Shown: in pieces, positions 1 to 11,965 of the stretch
Layout: every line of letters starts with the position of its first letter
How positions within the stretch are numbered: the stretch's first letter is position 1
Source: Branchinecta lynchi
Lineage: Eukaryota; Arthropoda; Branchiopoda; Anostraca; Branchinectidae
NCBI GenBank assembly: GCA_023053575.1
Contig: JAKZAP010000001.1
Location: 21,532,533 to 21,596,532, forward strand
DNA length: 64,000 nucleotides
Direction: 5' to 3'
Notes under the pieces: generated by a model
The model's database searches: none
The model's input: only the letters and a program-made list of their open reading frames with translations
Told to the model about the DNA's origin: nothing
Translations under genes and position numbers: made by a program

Positions 1-640
1 TCGATTCGCATTTCCAGTTGACTCAAATCATCACTTAGCAGTTTTATTTCGTATTCTCAGTTGACTGACAGCGTTCGATTTATCCAGTCGACTGAAGTTG
101 TCGATGAAAAGTTGACTTTTGACAAGCAAGAAGAAATGGTCATTCGTTCCATGGTTAACTGGTTAAGCTACAGTAAGCGGTCAAGTAACGCTCAATGGAA
201 CTTGTTATCGCCCAACAGAGATGGGTTCGATTTGCCTTTCCAGTTGACTTAAATCATCTTTTTCCTGTTTTATTTGCTATTCTCAGTTGACTGACAGCGT
301 TCGATATATCCAGTCGACTGAAATTGTTGATTCAAAGTTTACTTTTGACAACCGAGAACAAATGGTCATTCATTCAATGGTTAACCGGTTAAGCTACAGT
401 AAGCGGTCAAGTAACGCTCAATGGAACTTATTATCGCTCACCAGAGCTGTGTTCAATTCGCATTTCCAGTTAACTTAAATCATCATTTTGCAGTTTTATT
501 TGCTATTCTCAGTTGACTGACAGCATTCTATATATCCAGTTGACTGAGATTGTCGAGTAAAAGTTGACTTTTGACAACTGAGAACGAATGGTCATTCATT
601 CCAAGGTTAAGCGTAGGTTGAGAAAAAGATTGCGGATTCC
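1..640 (-). repeat. Satellite array, ~220-bp unit, first orientation
   Basis: Nearly three units in tandem. The landmark TTGACTGACAGCGTTCGAT starts near 62 and 288, a period of about 226 bp. Each unit has a Kpn-like dyad around GTTAACCGGTTAAGC and ends in CAGTTGACTTAAATCATC. The orientation is opposite to the same repeat at 3270-4735. Short open frames in each unit are a by-product of the repeat. Confidence 0.85.
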
Positions 641-880
641 AACCCACCGGGCACCTTTTACTGGTCATCTTAAATTGCGGCCATGAGGCCAACATTTTTT
701 CATGTTCTAACAAATCTGGTGCTACAGAGTACGCTACCTACCCAATGATGGTAAAAAACAAATAAAAAAAATAAGCTTATTCTTAATGTTTTACACTGGC
801 TATAGAAGTCCTAGCTAAAAGTGTTCAAGTTAACCTACATGAACTAACGTAAAGTCACCCACTCTGGTAATTTTTGTTTT

Positions 881-3270
881 GTTGGTTTTGGTGATTCTTT
901 TTTAACATACCATATGTTCTTTACTAGTCCTCCATGAATATTCCTCTCACTCTTTTTCTAATTGTTGAAGTACTATCTCCTCTACAGATGTTGCTCTTGT
1001 TATAGGAACATACTGTTGTCTGTTACAAACATACTGTTGTTTGTATGTTGAAGTACTATAGATGGGTGCATGTAAGAGGTCTCTTCATGAGACCTTCAAA
1101 TTGAAGCGGCTACGTACAGCATCATCAAGGAGACAAGCAAAGGGTAATTTTAGTAATTGTCTAAATGTTATAGAACATGATTAGGTCGCTTTGTCATATT
1201 GTTTTAGTGATGTTCCCTTACCTTCTCCAGTTTCCACACCCTTGCCAAGAGCTAAATCGAACAATATGGATCAACTGAGAACAGCAAATAAAACAGTAAA
1301 ATGATGATTTAAGTTAGTTGGAAATGCGAATAGAATACAGCTCTGGGGAGTGATAATAGGTTCCATTGAGCGATACTTGACTGCTTACTGTAGGTTAACC
1401 GGTTAACCATGCAATGATTTACCATTTTATCTCGATCGTCAAATTTTAACTTTTGGTGATTCTTTTTCACATACCATATGTTCTTTACTAGTCCTCCATG
1501 AATATTCCTCTCACTCTTTTCCTAATTGTTGATCTCCTCTACAGATGTTGCTCTTGATATAGGAACGTACTATTGTATGTTACAAACATACTATTGTTTT
1601 GTTTGTTGAAGTACTATAGATGGGTGCACGTAAGAGGTCTCTTCATGAGACCCTCAAACTGAAGCGGCTAGGTACAGCATCATCAAGGAGACAAGCAAAG
1701 GGTAATTTTAGTAATTGTCTAAATGTTATAGAACATGATTAGGTCGCTTTGTCATATTAATTTAGTGATATTCCCAGTCTAGTACACTAGCCCCTTTTCA
1801 GGCACGGTGCTCAAACGTCTAGCACCATGCCTGGGTGCTAGACGTTTAAGCACTGTACCTTGGATTTCATGTATGGTGCATGGATTTCAGTATACAGTGC
1901 ATACATCAAAAACACAGTTTCTGTCATAACAACTGAGCACCAGCTCGGACAGGGCTGAAATTACTACCATGAATTAGAGAAATCAAAGACAATCCTTTAT
2001 ATATTTTTCACAACAAAAACAAAAGGGCTCGACTGATGACAGATGTGAAAAACCTCATTTCCTTTTCTACATAGTCAAGGGTTTTGCATGCAAAGTGTCC
2101 TGTGCCTCAGCTTTTTCTACCTAGCAGCCAACCAGAATATTGGCTCTTGGGGAATAGATAGGGAAAATACATGGAAAATAGATAGGGTGCTGTTAGGTTT
2201 TTCATCTCCATCATCATTAGAGCCCTTTTGTTTTTGTTGTGAAAAATATAAAAAGGACTGTCTTTGATTTCTCTAATTCAGAGTAGTAATTTCAGCCCTG
2301 TCCGAGCCGGTGCTCAGTTGTGATGACAGAAATTGTGTTTTTTCTGTATGCACTGTATACTGAAGTCCATGCACCATACATGAAATCCAAGGTACAGTGC
2401 TTGAACGTCTAGCACCCAGGCATGGTGCTAGACGTTTGAGCACCATGCCTGAAATGGGGCTAGTGTACTAGACTGGATATTCCCTTACCTTCTTGAGTTT
2501 CCACACCCTTGCCAAGAGCTAAATCGAACAATATGAATCAACTGAGAACAGTAAATAAAACAGTAAAATGATGATTTAAGTTAGCTGGAAATTCGAATAG
2601 AATGCAGCTCTGGTGAGTGATAATAGGTTCCATTGAGCGATACTTAACTGCTTACTGTAGCAGTTAAGGTTAACCATGGAAGGAATTACCATTTTATCTC
2701 GAACGTCAAATTCAACTTTTTGGTCATACTTTTTTCACATACCATATGTTTTACTAGTCCTCCATGAATATTCCTCTCACTCTTTTTCTAATTGTTGAAG
2801 TACTATCTCCTCTACAGATGTTGCTCTTGTTACAGGAACATACTATTGTATGTTACAAACATACTATTGTTTGTAGGTTGAAGTACTATAGATTGGTCCA
2901 CGTAAGAGGTCTCTTCATGAGACCCTCAAATTGAAGCTGCTACGTACAGCATCATCAAGGAGACAAGCAAAGGGTAATTTTAGTAATTGTCTAAATGTTA
3001 TAGAACATGATTAGGTCGCTTTGTCATATTGTTTTAGTGATGTTCCCTTACCTTCTTGAGTTTCCACACCCTTGCCAAGAGCTAAATCGAACAATATGAA
3101 TCAACTGAGAACACCAAATAACAGAGTAAAATGATGATTAAAGTTAGCTGGACACGCGAATAGAATGCAGCTCTGGTGAGGGCTAATAGGTTCCATTGAG
3201 CGATACTTGACTGCTTACTGTAGGCTAACCGGTTAACCATGGAATGAATTACCATTTTATCTTGATCGGC
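881..3270 (+). repeat. Higher-order tandem repeat, ~560-bp unit, three copies
   Basis: Three head-to-tail copies begin near 889, 1456 and 2717. The third spacing equals the first once the 709 bases of an inserted element and its target duplication are removed. Each copy joins about 340 bp of other sequence (landmarks CATACCATATGTTCTTTAC and AGGAGACAAGCAAAGGG) to one diverged ~220-bp satellite monomer (landmark TTCCATTGAGCGATACTT). The mixed composition suggests the satellite monomer and flank were amplified together. Bases 641-880 before it look unique and show nothing recognisable. Confidence 0.8.
1775..2475. mobile_element. hAT-like foldback MITE (701 bp) with 8-bp target duplication
   Basis: Two inverted arms of about 256 bp (1775-2030 and 2220-2475) enclose a spacer of about 190 bp. 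The ends are CAGTCTAGTACACTAGCCCC and its inverse. The flanks are perfect 8-bp duplications, GATATTCC, at 1767-1774 and 2476-2483. The uninterrupted site is visible in two sibling satellite units (GTGATGTTCCCTTACC near 1207 and 3037), so the insertion point is certain. An 8-bp duplication with CAG...CTG ends fits the hAT superfamily. There is no transposase, so it is non-autonomous. Confidence 0.88.
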
Positions 3271-4735
3271 AAAAGTCAACTTTTTGTTGACAATCTGAGT
3301 CGACTGGATAAATTGAATGCTAACTGAGAATAGCAAATAAAACAGCAAAAAGATTATTTCAGTCAACTGGAAATGCAAATCAAACGCAGCTCTGGTGAGC
3401 GATAAAATGTTCCATTGAGCAATACTTGGCCGCTTACTGTTGGTTAACCGGTTATCGGTGGAACCAATGACCGTTTGTTGTCAGTCGTCCAAAGTCAACT
3501 TTTAGTGGACAATCTCAATAGATTGGATAAATTGAACGCTATCAGTCAACTGAGAATAGCAAACAAAACGGCAAAATAATAACTTAAGTCAACTGGAAAT
3601 GCGAATTAAACGCAGCTCTGGTGGGCGATAATAGGTTCCATTGAGTGTTACTAACCGCTTACTGTAGTTGTGTAGAGACAGCCCAGAATAGTATTTTAAA
3701 CATGGAAAATGCATGGAATGAACTAGTACCGGACCAGGCAGTCAGGTGAACTGAATGGCGAGACAACAAAAGATTCAACAGGGTCTAGCAGGTCAGTTAA
3801 AAAAAACACAGCTAATGAGTTTATCAAAGGACACCAGCAAGAAACTGACTAAGCCAATATCAGAGATACACGTATCTGTGGAAAGTCCATGCTTAAATCT
3901 ACCAAAACTGGTTGTAAAGTTAGAAAATCCCAAGAAAGACAATCTGAGTGGACTGGATAAATTGAATGGTAACTGAGAATAGCAAATAAAACAGCAAAAA
4001 GGTTATTTCATTCAACTGGAAATGCAAATCAAACGCAGCTCTGGTGAGCGATAAAATGTTCCATTGAGCGATACTTGACCACTTACTGTTGGTTAACCGG
4101 TTATCCATGGAACGAATGACCATTTGTTGTCGGTCGTCCAAAGTCAACTTTTAGTGGACAATGTCAGTCGACTGGATAAATAGAACCTATCAGTCAACTG
4201 AGAATAGGAAATAAAACTGCAAAATGGCGATTTAAGTTAACTGGAAACGAGAATCAAATGCAGCTCTAGTGAGAGATAAAATGTTCCATTGAGCGATACT
4301 TGACCGCTTACTTTAACCGGTTATCCATGGAACAAATGACCGTTGGTTCTCCGTTGTCAAAAGTCACCTTTAGTCGTCAGTGTCAAAAGTCAAAGGTCAC
4401 CTTGTCAGTCGACTGGATAAATTGAACGCTATCAGTCAACTGAGAATAGCAAATGAAACAGCGAAATGATGATTTCAGCCGACAGGAAATGCGGACCGAA
4501 CCCAGCTCTGGTGAGCGATGATAGGTACATTGAGCGTTACTTGACCGCTTACTGTAGCTTAACCGCTTAACCATGGGACGAATGACCATTTATTCTCGGT
4601 CGTCAAAAGTCAAATTTTAGTCCAAAATCTCAGTCGACTGGATAAATCGAACGCTATCAGTCAATGCAAATCAAACGCAGCTCTGGTGAGCGATAATAGG
4701 TTCCATTGAGCGATACTTGACCGCTTGCTGTAGTT
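3270..4735 (+). repeat. Satellite array, ~220-bp unit, second orientation
   Basis: The landmark GACTGGATAAATTGAA or a variant recurs at 3302, 3521, 3951, 4171, 4411 and 4635, giving periods of 219-240 bp. The gap 3521-3951 holds an extra block (about 3664-3945). Monomers are the reverse complement of those at 1-640, so the array switches orientation across 640-1250. Confidence 0.85.
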
Positions 4736-5340
4736 GTGTAGAGACAGCCTCAGAATAGTATTTTAAGCATGGAAAATGCATGGAAAAAGAATGGAACAAA
4801 CTAATACCGGACCAGTCAGTCAGGTGAACTGAACAGTGAGGCGACAAAACATTCAACAGTATCAAGCAGGGCAGTTAAAAAAAACAGCTAATGAGCTTAC
4901 CATAGGAACCCAGCAACAAACTGACTAAGCCAGTATCAGAGGGACATGGATCTGTGGAAAACTCATGCTTAAATCTACCAAAACTGGTCGCAAAGTTGGA
5001 AAATTCCAAGAAATCGCATAGACAGACTAGAAATTACGTTTGTTTACCAAAACAGTTTTTTCAAAGCCACCCAATGTGACACTTGGTAATCCAGTAACAG
5101 TGAATCATATATTGTTTGAAAGCCCAGGCTTCACTTTACCTGTTGTAGTTGGCAGAGTAGCAGAATTCTATTAAACAACACAGAAAACAAAAAAATAAAT
5201 TTGTTTGCTTTTTCAGAGCCCTACTCACTGAGAAGTACCAAGCCAATAGCAGAGATGAATACATGTATTGAAAGCCCAAGCTTCACTCTACCTGTAGTGC
5301 TGACACAAGCGCGTAATTCAAGGGACTGACAGAGAAAAAC
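3664..5340 (+). pseudogene. Duplicated block with a degenerate repeated coding-like motif
   Basis: Bases 3664-3945 and 4735-5015 are diverged copies of one block. In each the plus strand reads a similar stretch: TKPISEIHVSVESPC then LNLPKLVVKLEN near 3845-3935, and TKPVSEGHGSVENSC then LNLPKLVAKLEN near 4925-5010. Two looser versions follow: ILFESPGFTLPVVVGRV near 5110-5160 and STKPIAEMNTCIESPSFTLP near 5235-5295. Frames are interrupted by stops between units. This looks like a decayed tandem of a ~30-residue coding motif, or repeats that happen to be open. No known domain is recognised. Confidence 0.35.
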
Positions 5341-5379
5341 AAAGAAAATACTTTTTTACTCTAAAAAAATTGGGAATTA

Positions 5380-5530
5380 GATGAGACTGTTGGTCTGAAT
5401 TTGAGACTGTTGGTCTCGTTTCCGAGACTGCTGGTTCCCGGCGCCATTTTTATGAGACTGGTGGTTCGAAACAGTGAGACTGGTGTGTTCGATTTTCAAA
5501 ACGGCCGTGAGACTGGTGGACCACATTCCC
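5380..5530 (+). repeat. Cluster of GAGACTGNTGGT repeats
   Basis: GAGACTGTTGGTCT, GAGACTGCTGGTTC, GAGACTGGTGGTTC and close variants occur six times at irregular spacings of about 20-45 bases, all on the same strand. The function is unknown. Bases 5541-5987, after it, show no gene. Confidence 0.6.
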
Positions 5531-5987
5531 CACCCTGAATATCACTTGCAATGTCTTCGATTCTTCTTGAGACAGTATTATTTGACACAGGAACAGATTT
5601 ACGGCAGTAGCCTAGCTTTTTTTTAATCAACATTATTTCACTAACTTTCACTGGGGATTGTAATCAGAGGCGTCACGCATGGGTTGACAACATCCCCTCA
5701 AAAAGGTGGGCAAGACGATTAAAAAGAAAAGAGTCAATAGCATTTACTTAAAAATATTAGGCTTTCGGCAATCAAAAATGAGTGAGGCGAGATTTTGAAG
5801 TTACAGAAGAGATTTTGAAGTTACTTGGGGCACACGTACCACCGGTTGGGAACCACTGGCGTAGGTCATCAGGGACTTGTGGTAGACTAGGTTGTACCTA
5901 GTGGGATGTCATGGATAAATTTGCTAACCTCTTGAAAGAAATGTCTTTGCAAAAGCAGCGGAAGATCTGGCCCCTCTTGCTTATCTG

Positions 5988-7085
5988 CTTTTCTGGGATC
6001 CCAAAACGTAAGTAGCGGGATACCTATGACATCGTAAAAGTTGTCCGTCCGTCGTTCTGTCCGTCTGTTCGCACTGTAACTCTCGAAGGGGATGAGATAT
6101 TTTGATGAAACTTGGTGTGAGGATTCGTTGGGTCGTCGGACCAGTCGAGTCCGTAGATGGGCTTTGTAGCCCTACATTTAGGGGTGGGGGAGGGGGTTCA
6201 AATTAAGGGGCAAACAACAATTTTTGAAAAAGCTAATGTGATAGTCGATTATGGGGTAAGAAGACATGCTGAACACGATGCTGAAAACCTTTGATCCCGC
6301 CGAAACCGGAAAATTTGTTAAAAGTAAAAGTTTTATTTGAAGTTGATTAGATATTCGATTTAGGGGTAGGAAGAAATGCTGAACACGATGGTGAAAACCG
6401 TTTTCTCGACGGACAAGTAGTTAGTCCGGAATCCGGCCCAAACCGGAAAGTTTGTTAAAATTAAATTTTGTATTTGGAGTTGATTAGATGTTCGATTTAG
6501 GGCAAGAAGACATGATGAACACTTATGTGAAAACAATTTTCAACAATTTTCTACCTGGACATGTAGTTCGCCCGGAATCCGGCCAAAACCGGAAAATTGT
6601 TAGAAGTTAAAGTTTTATTTCTGGTTGATTAGATAACCGATTTAGGGGTAAGAAGAGATGCGCCGTGTGTGATAATCATATTTTACCCAGACATATAGTT
6701 TGACCGAAATTCGGCTGGAGTCGGAAAATTTGTTATAAGGTAAATTTGTATTTGAAGTTGATTAGACGTTCATTATTGGGGAAAGAAGATAACCTGATTT
6801 CGTTATTGAGCTTTCTTTTTTCGCCGGACAAGTAGTTCGGGAGTTCGACTTAAACCGTGAAATTAGCAGTGGCAGGAAGTTTTCGTCAAAACAGATATGA
6901 CTTATAGGGGTAAACACACATGCTGAATCCAAATCTGAACTTGGTTTTCTCAGATGATTAGCTATTTGGCCTTAATCTTTTTCTGAATTTTAATTGTAAA
7001 AATGTTCAAGGAGTCTGGCGATGACTGGATCTGGCTAAGACAAGACCCAGTTTTCTAGATCATATATTGAATTTTTGGGATCCCA
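5988..7085 (+). mobile_element. GGGATCCC-ended interspersed element, copy 1 (~1.1 kb)
   Basis: It starts TTTTCTGGGATCCCAAAACG and ends TTTTTGGGATCCCATCGG, a palindromic terminal motif. After the left end comes a GTCCGTCCGTCGTTCTGTCC stretch and the phrase GATGAAACTTGGTGTGAGGA, shared with copies at 12085, 33838 and 57030 and, inverted, near 56870. The body is made of degenerate units of about 115-120 bp (CCGGAATCCGGCCAAAACCGG with GATTAGATGTTCGATTTAGGG). There is no reading frame, so it is a non-autonomous element of unknown class. Confidence 0.65.
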
Positions 7086-7600
7086 TCGGAACCTTTGGTC
7101 TTGTTTGTAGTAGCTCCCTTGTCGAATTCCAAGCTTCTGAAATCCCTGTATTTTGCCATTGTTTCGTTTTAGTTTTATATCTACGACTTCGTAGCAGTTT
7201 TTCGGCCAAGCCGAGTTTGCCAGTTACGCAACGTAAACTTTTCCAAATGCTTGAAGGCCCACCGATAACTCTTTCACATGAGAAGCTTCAAACTGTTGTT
7301 TTTCATTTTAAGAGACATGGTAGACTGGCCATTTTTTTACTTATTTTGTTCTGCTTGGTTTTCCTACTTCTCAACCCCGGGCGCATTCAGTTTTCAAGTA
7401 TTTTTCGTCGATTCGCCGTGTCGGAGAGCTGGAAGTCTCGACAAGGTCAACAAGCGCTAACAAGAAAATCGCTAGCTTCACGTGGAAAATAATGGTATTT
7501 CAAAAAACGATTTTTCCGAGCCATTCCATCGTGAAAAGATCATTTTAAGTAAGAGTTATGCTTTAAGGTTTAAATACTGCATCTTCATGTCGCCCGTCAA

Positions 7601-8600
7601 GATGAAAAATGTCGGACACGGCCTTTTGGGAGCTTTAAAGCGAAGCCATAAACCATCGTAGAGATTAATAGCTGCTATTTCAGATGCTTTATTCGCCCTA
7701 ATGAGAACATTTTTTGGCACTTAAGCCCTCGGTTGACGTACTATATAGCCATCGTAATGTCTGTCCGTCGGTCTTTAACCATTTTGTCAGTTCGGGCGCT
7801 TTCACCTAAGTAGGACGATGAGACTTATAAAGCTTATAAAGGTCCTGCCCCGAGTCGGGAGTGGAGATGGGCAATCCCAGATTATGTGATCCACTAAACT
7901 TAATGAGAGATAGGTAGGAGCAGAGGCCTGAGGTGTTCCGTATATGTGTCCTAACAGCATCCGAGCACGGTGGAAGGTGTTGCGGGGGGGGGGGGGGGTC
8001 CCCGAAATTTTCTAGAATATGAAGGGAGCACACAAATGGATAGATTGTGATGAAACTTGGATGGTACAGAGGTATGTGGTCCTAGATCCGTTATTTTGAG
8101 GTCCGGACTGGATCCTGTCTAGGCGGAGGCCGGATATTTTCCAGAAGTGGTTCGATTCGAGTTAAACTTCGTGAGTGATAGGAGGAAATACCTTGGATCG
8201 GACGTTTGTGTACCCGAATCTCATTCGGACACAGTGGGGAGACTTGGAAGGGGGGGGGGTGATACATATAGCCTACGGACCAAACAGATAGAAATGTAGT
8301 TTATTTGACGGTACAAAACGGTCAGCTACAGGAATATCTATATTCCTGGAATATATAGATAATGAATGTCTATGGAGGTGTAGTGCTGAAACTTGGTCGA
8401 TAGAAAAGTCATGCGCCCTAGATGGGCCTTTTTGAGGTCTGGACCGAATTCGACCTCTGGGGTGGTGGGTAGGACGAAATGGAATGTTGTCCGAAAACTT
8501 ACATTTTTCAAACCCACCTGATCATGAATATCGCCGGTGGAGGGGGTGGGGCGCTTCCTCGTATTTTCATGGGGGTATCATTCTCAGACGATAACAAAAT
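7601..8600 (-). repeat. Partial C-tract family copy with its leader
   Basis: Bases 7601-7710 are a ~115-bp leader (AGCGAAGCCATAAACCATCG) also found at 10922-11045 and 11408-11530. What follows is the inverse of the family at 30.3-36.5 kb, with GGACGATGAGACTT, poly-G tracts at about 7984-7997 and GGTCCGGACTGGATCC units. It is a fragment in minus orientation and non-coding. Confidence 0.55.
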
Positions 8601-8619
8601 AGAGGCTATTAAAGTAGCC

Positions 8620-9780
8620 AATTGAATGATTCATTGTAAAGCTCAACTGCTCTTCTGTATGGCTCACGTTTCTTAGTAATGTCTATAATCAGCGTGAATT
8701 ATGAAGATTTTATTTAGTTTTTTTTATTCATATTATTATCGAATATTCATAGACAACCATAGTTCCCCAATGGAGAGGCAAGCTCGATTACTGTTACTAG
8801 CTGTCATATGAACATTGTCAGACTAACACTGCTTTACAATATTCGCTATAAAGTCAGGTTACCAACCCAACTCAAAAATACAAGTTACGGTAAAGCACGG
8901 ACACTTACTTACATTTTACGTATTTAAAAAATCCCCCAAACTACTTAATATTTGCACTGAACTTGAACTACAAACTTACTTTTATCACTAATTATTTCAA
9001 TTCAAGAACGAGCCTATATCAGTCCGCGCACAATCAACCTGCCCCATGGCCCCGAGTCAGCTAAATTGAAAACCATGGACGATCAGATTGCTTCCTCGTC
9101 AGTACTGTTTCCCGACAGGGTAAAATTTAGCAATAGGGAAGCAGACTGGTGTTTCGACCATTCTTTCAGTCTGTCGAATTGCCGTTTCCTGATAGTGTAA
9201 ACATGAACAACAAATTGTTCTCTCAGGGAGAGCAGAATCACCTGTTAAACATTCAGTTTGCTTGCCTAAACCTGTGTGTTCGGGAATCGGTCCTGGAAGG
9301 AGCCATTGCGTTACCTCAACATTTCCAGATTTGTACAATCCCTCGACAAGTATATATGATAAGCCCGGGAAACCTTTCCGTTCTTCACACAGTTTGTGGG
9401 TTGGTTTGCGTAACCTAAAAACCGCTTCTTAAACATCATCTTTACTTCGACGAGTGTCGACAAAGGGCTCCTTGGAGTTTCCCGGAATACATTAGTCAAG
9501 TTCCATAACACCTCCTTGCAGTGAATTGTAATTTTTGTGAAAAAAGACGAGACACTCCCGGACAAAGCCACTCAGTTAATCCTCGTTTCTCTAGTTGACT
9601 TAACCAGAGAGAAAGAGATAACGCGAACGACCTAAAAAAGAAATCGCCTAGAAACATATCGCCTAGCTACAGAATGACTCAGATTTTATGAAAAGAAGTC
9701 CTGGTACTGTTTAGAGTAATATCTAGAGAATAACAATATTTGGAATAAACATAGCAGTGTCGACTGTTAAGAGGATGGAC
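8620..9780. other. No recognised feature
   Basis: AT-rich sequence with only short incidental open frames on both strands (around 9099-9571). No splice-bounded exon, repeat family shared with the rest of the window, or RNA gene was recognised. Confidence 0.4.
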
Positions 9781-9789
9781 AAATGGAGG

Positions 9790-10310
9790 CGAGGTTTAAT
9801 GAAGATAAGGCTCCTGGGGTGTGGGCTGAAGACATTCTGACACCGTAGGTGCCCACTAGCCCCAGGACCAGTCAGGAAACCGGACAAAAGAGACAAGGGA
9901 AAGTCTCAGGGAATTCTATAGCTCAGCCGCAGTCAATCCAGAAATCCCTAATCAAGCTGGTTCACACATCCTAGCGAAGCTGGAATTCACATATCCAGTC
10001 AAGCCCGAGGCCTACTAGCCGAGATGGACCATAACGTCTATAGTTAATTTATCTCATGTAAATCGTGTACAAGAGTGTGACACATATAATACAGCACTAA
10101 AGGGGTCCCTAACTAAATATATAAACTGGTCCTTACCATAAATTATAATATAGCGTAACTGAGGTCTTGCTCCGACCAAGGATGAAAGAGAACTCTTTTT
10201 GGCTGCGGATTCATTACGCAGCCAAAATACTTAGAATGAAATGGATCAAAGCCTGACCTCGGATTAGCGAGCAGCTAACTGAAGCTAGGATAAAGACCGA
10301 GTGACCTATT
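9790..10310 (+). repeat. Interspersed repeat shared with 37345-38010
   Basis: Shared, diverged landmarks in the same order as at 37345-38010 are CCCCAGGACCAGT, CTCAGCCGCAGTCAATCCAG, AGCGAAGCTGGAATTCAC and ATCAAAGCCTGACCTCGGAT. This shows a dispersed family with no coding potential. The element class is not evident. Confidence 0.6.
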
Positions 10311-10581
10311 GTCACGATGCCGGGAAATTAATGATGGTGATGGAAACCGAAGAGATATATAGAAAAGTAGGCGATAGATGGAGGGAATAACTAGGAGGAC
10401 TATTGCAGAGCAAAGTGCTATGGGATGTCTCCATAACACGACGCAAAAGCGGCTAGGGGCCTGGGAATCTTTAGGAGTGTACGAAAGGCATTTCTGTTTG
10501 AGATTATGGAATGACAATTTAAAATACACTCACTGGGCCTTGTGTTATTACACACCTCAATGCCTAAAGTAAGCCTTAAGC

Positions 10582-10896
10582 CAGAGGCGTTACTAGCAAA
10601 AAAAAAAATTGGGGGGGGGGGGGGGGGCAATGTATTTACCGATTGGCTGTTCATTTTTACTGACTTTTTTAAGAAGAAAAAAACACTGCTTTGAAGAAAA
10701 ATCGACTGATTTTAAGAAAAACATCGTATATCTTAAGAAAAAACAATTGTTATGAAGAAAAGTCGACTGTTGCCAAGAAAAAAATCGACTGTTTTAAAAA
10801 AAAATTGCGGTGCGAAGCGCCGACTCGCTGTGTTTTACCGACTGGCCGACAACAATCGGGGGGGGGGAGGCCTCCCCTCCATACGTGACGCTCCTG
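10582..10896 (+). mobile_element. hAT-type G-tract MITE with perfect 8-bp target duplication
   Basis: The left end is CAGAGGCGTTACTAGC and the right end is the inverse of CAGGAGCGTCACGTATGG. Both flanks read CCTTAAGC (10574-10581 and 10897-10904), an exact 8-bp duplication. Inside are a G-run of about 20, repeated GAAAAATCGACTG-type units, and a conserved sub-end CCGACTGGCCGACAAC. Related copies are at 11120, 34045, 53140 and 61430. Confidence 0.85.
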
Positions 10897-10921
10897 CCTT
10901 AAGCATCTTCATCTCGCCTGT

Positions 10922-11530
10922 CAACATCAAAAACCTTGGAAAAGGCCGTCTGAGAGCTTAAAAGCGAAGCCTTAAACCGTCGTAGAGATTAATGGTTGCT
11001 GTTTCAAATGTTTTATTCACCTTTATGAGATCATTTTGTCCGGATTTCCTCGTCTGTGGAAACATGTAGCTCATGGTTCCAGTCCTTCTTAGTATGAATA
11101 AATCATTACAGAGGGAGTCAGAGGCGTCACTTATGGGGGAAGGTGCGGATCCCCCCCCCCCCCCCACAATACTGTCGGCCATTCGGTACAAAAAATAGCC
11201 AAGTCCGTAAAAACAGTCTTTCTTGGAAACAGATCATTTTTCTTAAAAAGAAGTCTATAGTCGATTTTTATGGCACTTATGTGTGTGGCACTTATAAGTG
11301 CCATTAATTTCTGTCCGTCAGTCGGTCCCAGTTTTGCTAGTTCGGCACTTCCAGATAAGCTAGGACCATGCAACTTGGCAGGCATATCAGGGACCGGACC
11401 AGATTAAATTAGACCTTGGAAAAGGCCGTCTGAGAGCTTAAAAGCGAAGCCGTAAACCATCGTAGAGATGAATGGTTGCTGTTTCAAATGTTTTATTCAC
11501 CCTTATGAGATCATTTTGTCCGGATTTCCG
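10922..11530 (+). repeat. Two copies of a ~120-bp leader around a MITE remnant
   Basis: Bases 10922-11045 and 11408-11530 are nearly identical (TTGGAAAAGGCCGTCTGAGAG through CATTTTGTCCGGATTT). Between them lie a G-tract MITE remnant in the other orientation (about 11120-11235, beginning AGAGGCGTCACTTATGGGGG) and the inverse of the C-tract family terminus (GGCACTTATAAGTGCC, then GTCCGTCAGTCGGTCCC). Confidence 0.65.
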
Positions 11531-11965
11531 ATCGCTTCCCGATCCGACCATCTGGAGGGGAGTGGAGGGAGGGGGAAGTCGAAAAATTGAGGTATTTTGA
11601 ACTTACGAACGGGTGATCGGATCTTCATGAAACTTGATATATGAAAGGACCTCATGTCTCAGATATTCCATTTTAAATCCAGATCGGATCCGGTGACATT
11701 AGGGGAGTTGGAGGGGGAAACCGGAAATCTTGGAAAAAGCTTAGAGTGGAGAGATTCGGATGAAACTTGTTGGAAAGAACAAGCATAAGTCCTAGATACG
11801 TAACTGATATAATCGGAACGGATCCGCTCATTTGGGGGGGGGGGGGTCCGGATTTCTAGTGAAAGCTTTACATTGTCTAGGTTTTACCTTCAGACCCGTT
11901 GTACCTATATTGCGCTGTAAGTCCCTGATCGCGCTCATCAGTCATCATCTCCGAGATTCTGAACT
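11530..11965 (-). repeat. C-tract family fragment, minus orientation
   Basis: It contains CGGATCTTCATGAAACTTGA, CCAGATCGGATCCGGTGAC and poly-G tracts. These are the reverse complement of the unit sequence of the copies at 30345-33045 and 34562-36505. Confidence 0.55.

Noticed and set aside
61..478. Pair of similar small open frames at the left edge
   Set aside because: They are successive monomers of the ~220-bp satellite, and the same stretch is closed in other monomers.
1..5000. Regular direct repeats considered as a CRISPR array
   Set aside because: The units are ~220 bp of continuous satellite without short repeats and unique spacers, and the genome is animal.
7067..7492. 141-residue open frame with a hydrophobic stretch (FLLILFCLVFLLLN)
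   Set aside because: Its start lies inside the end of a GGGATCCC element, and the rest shows no domain or homologue I recognise.
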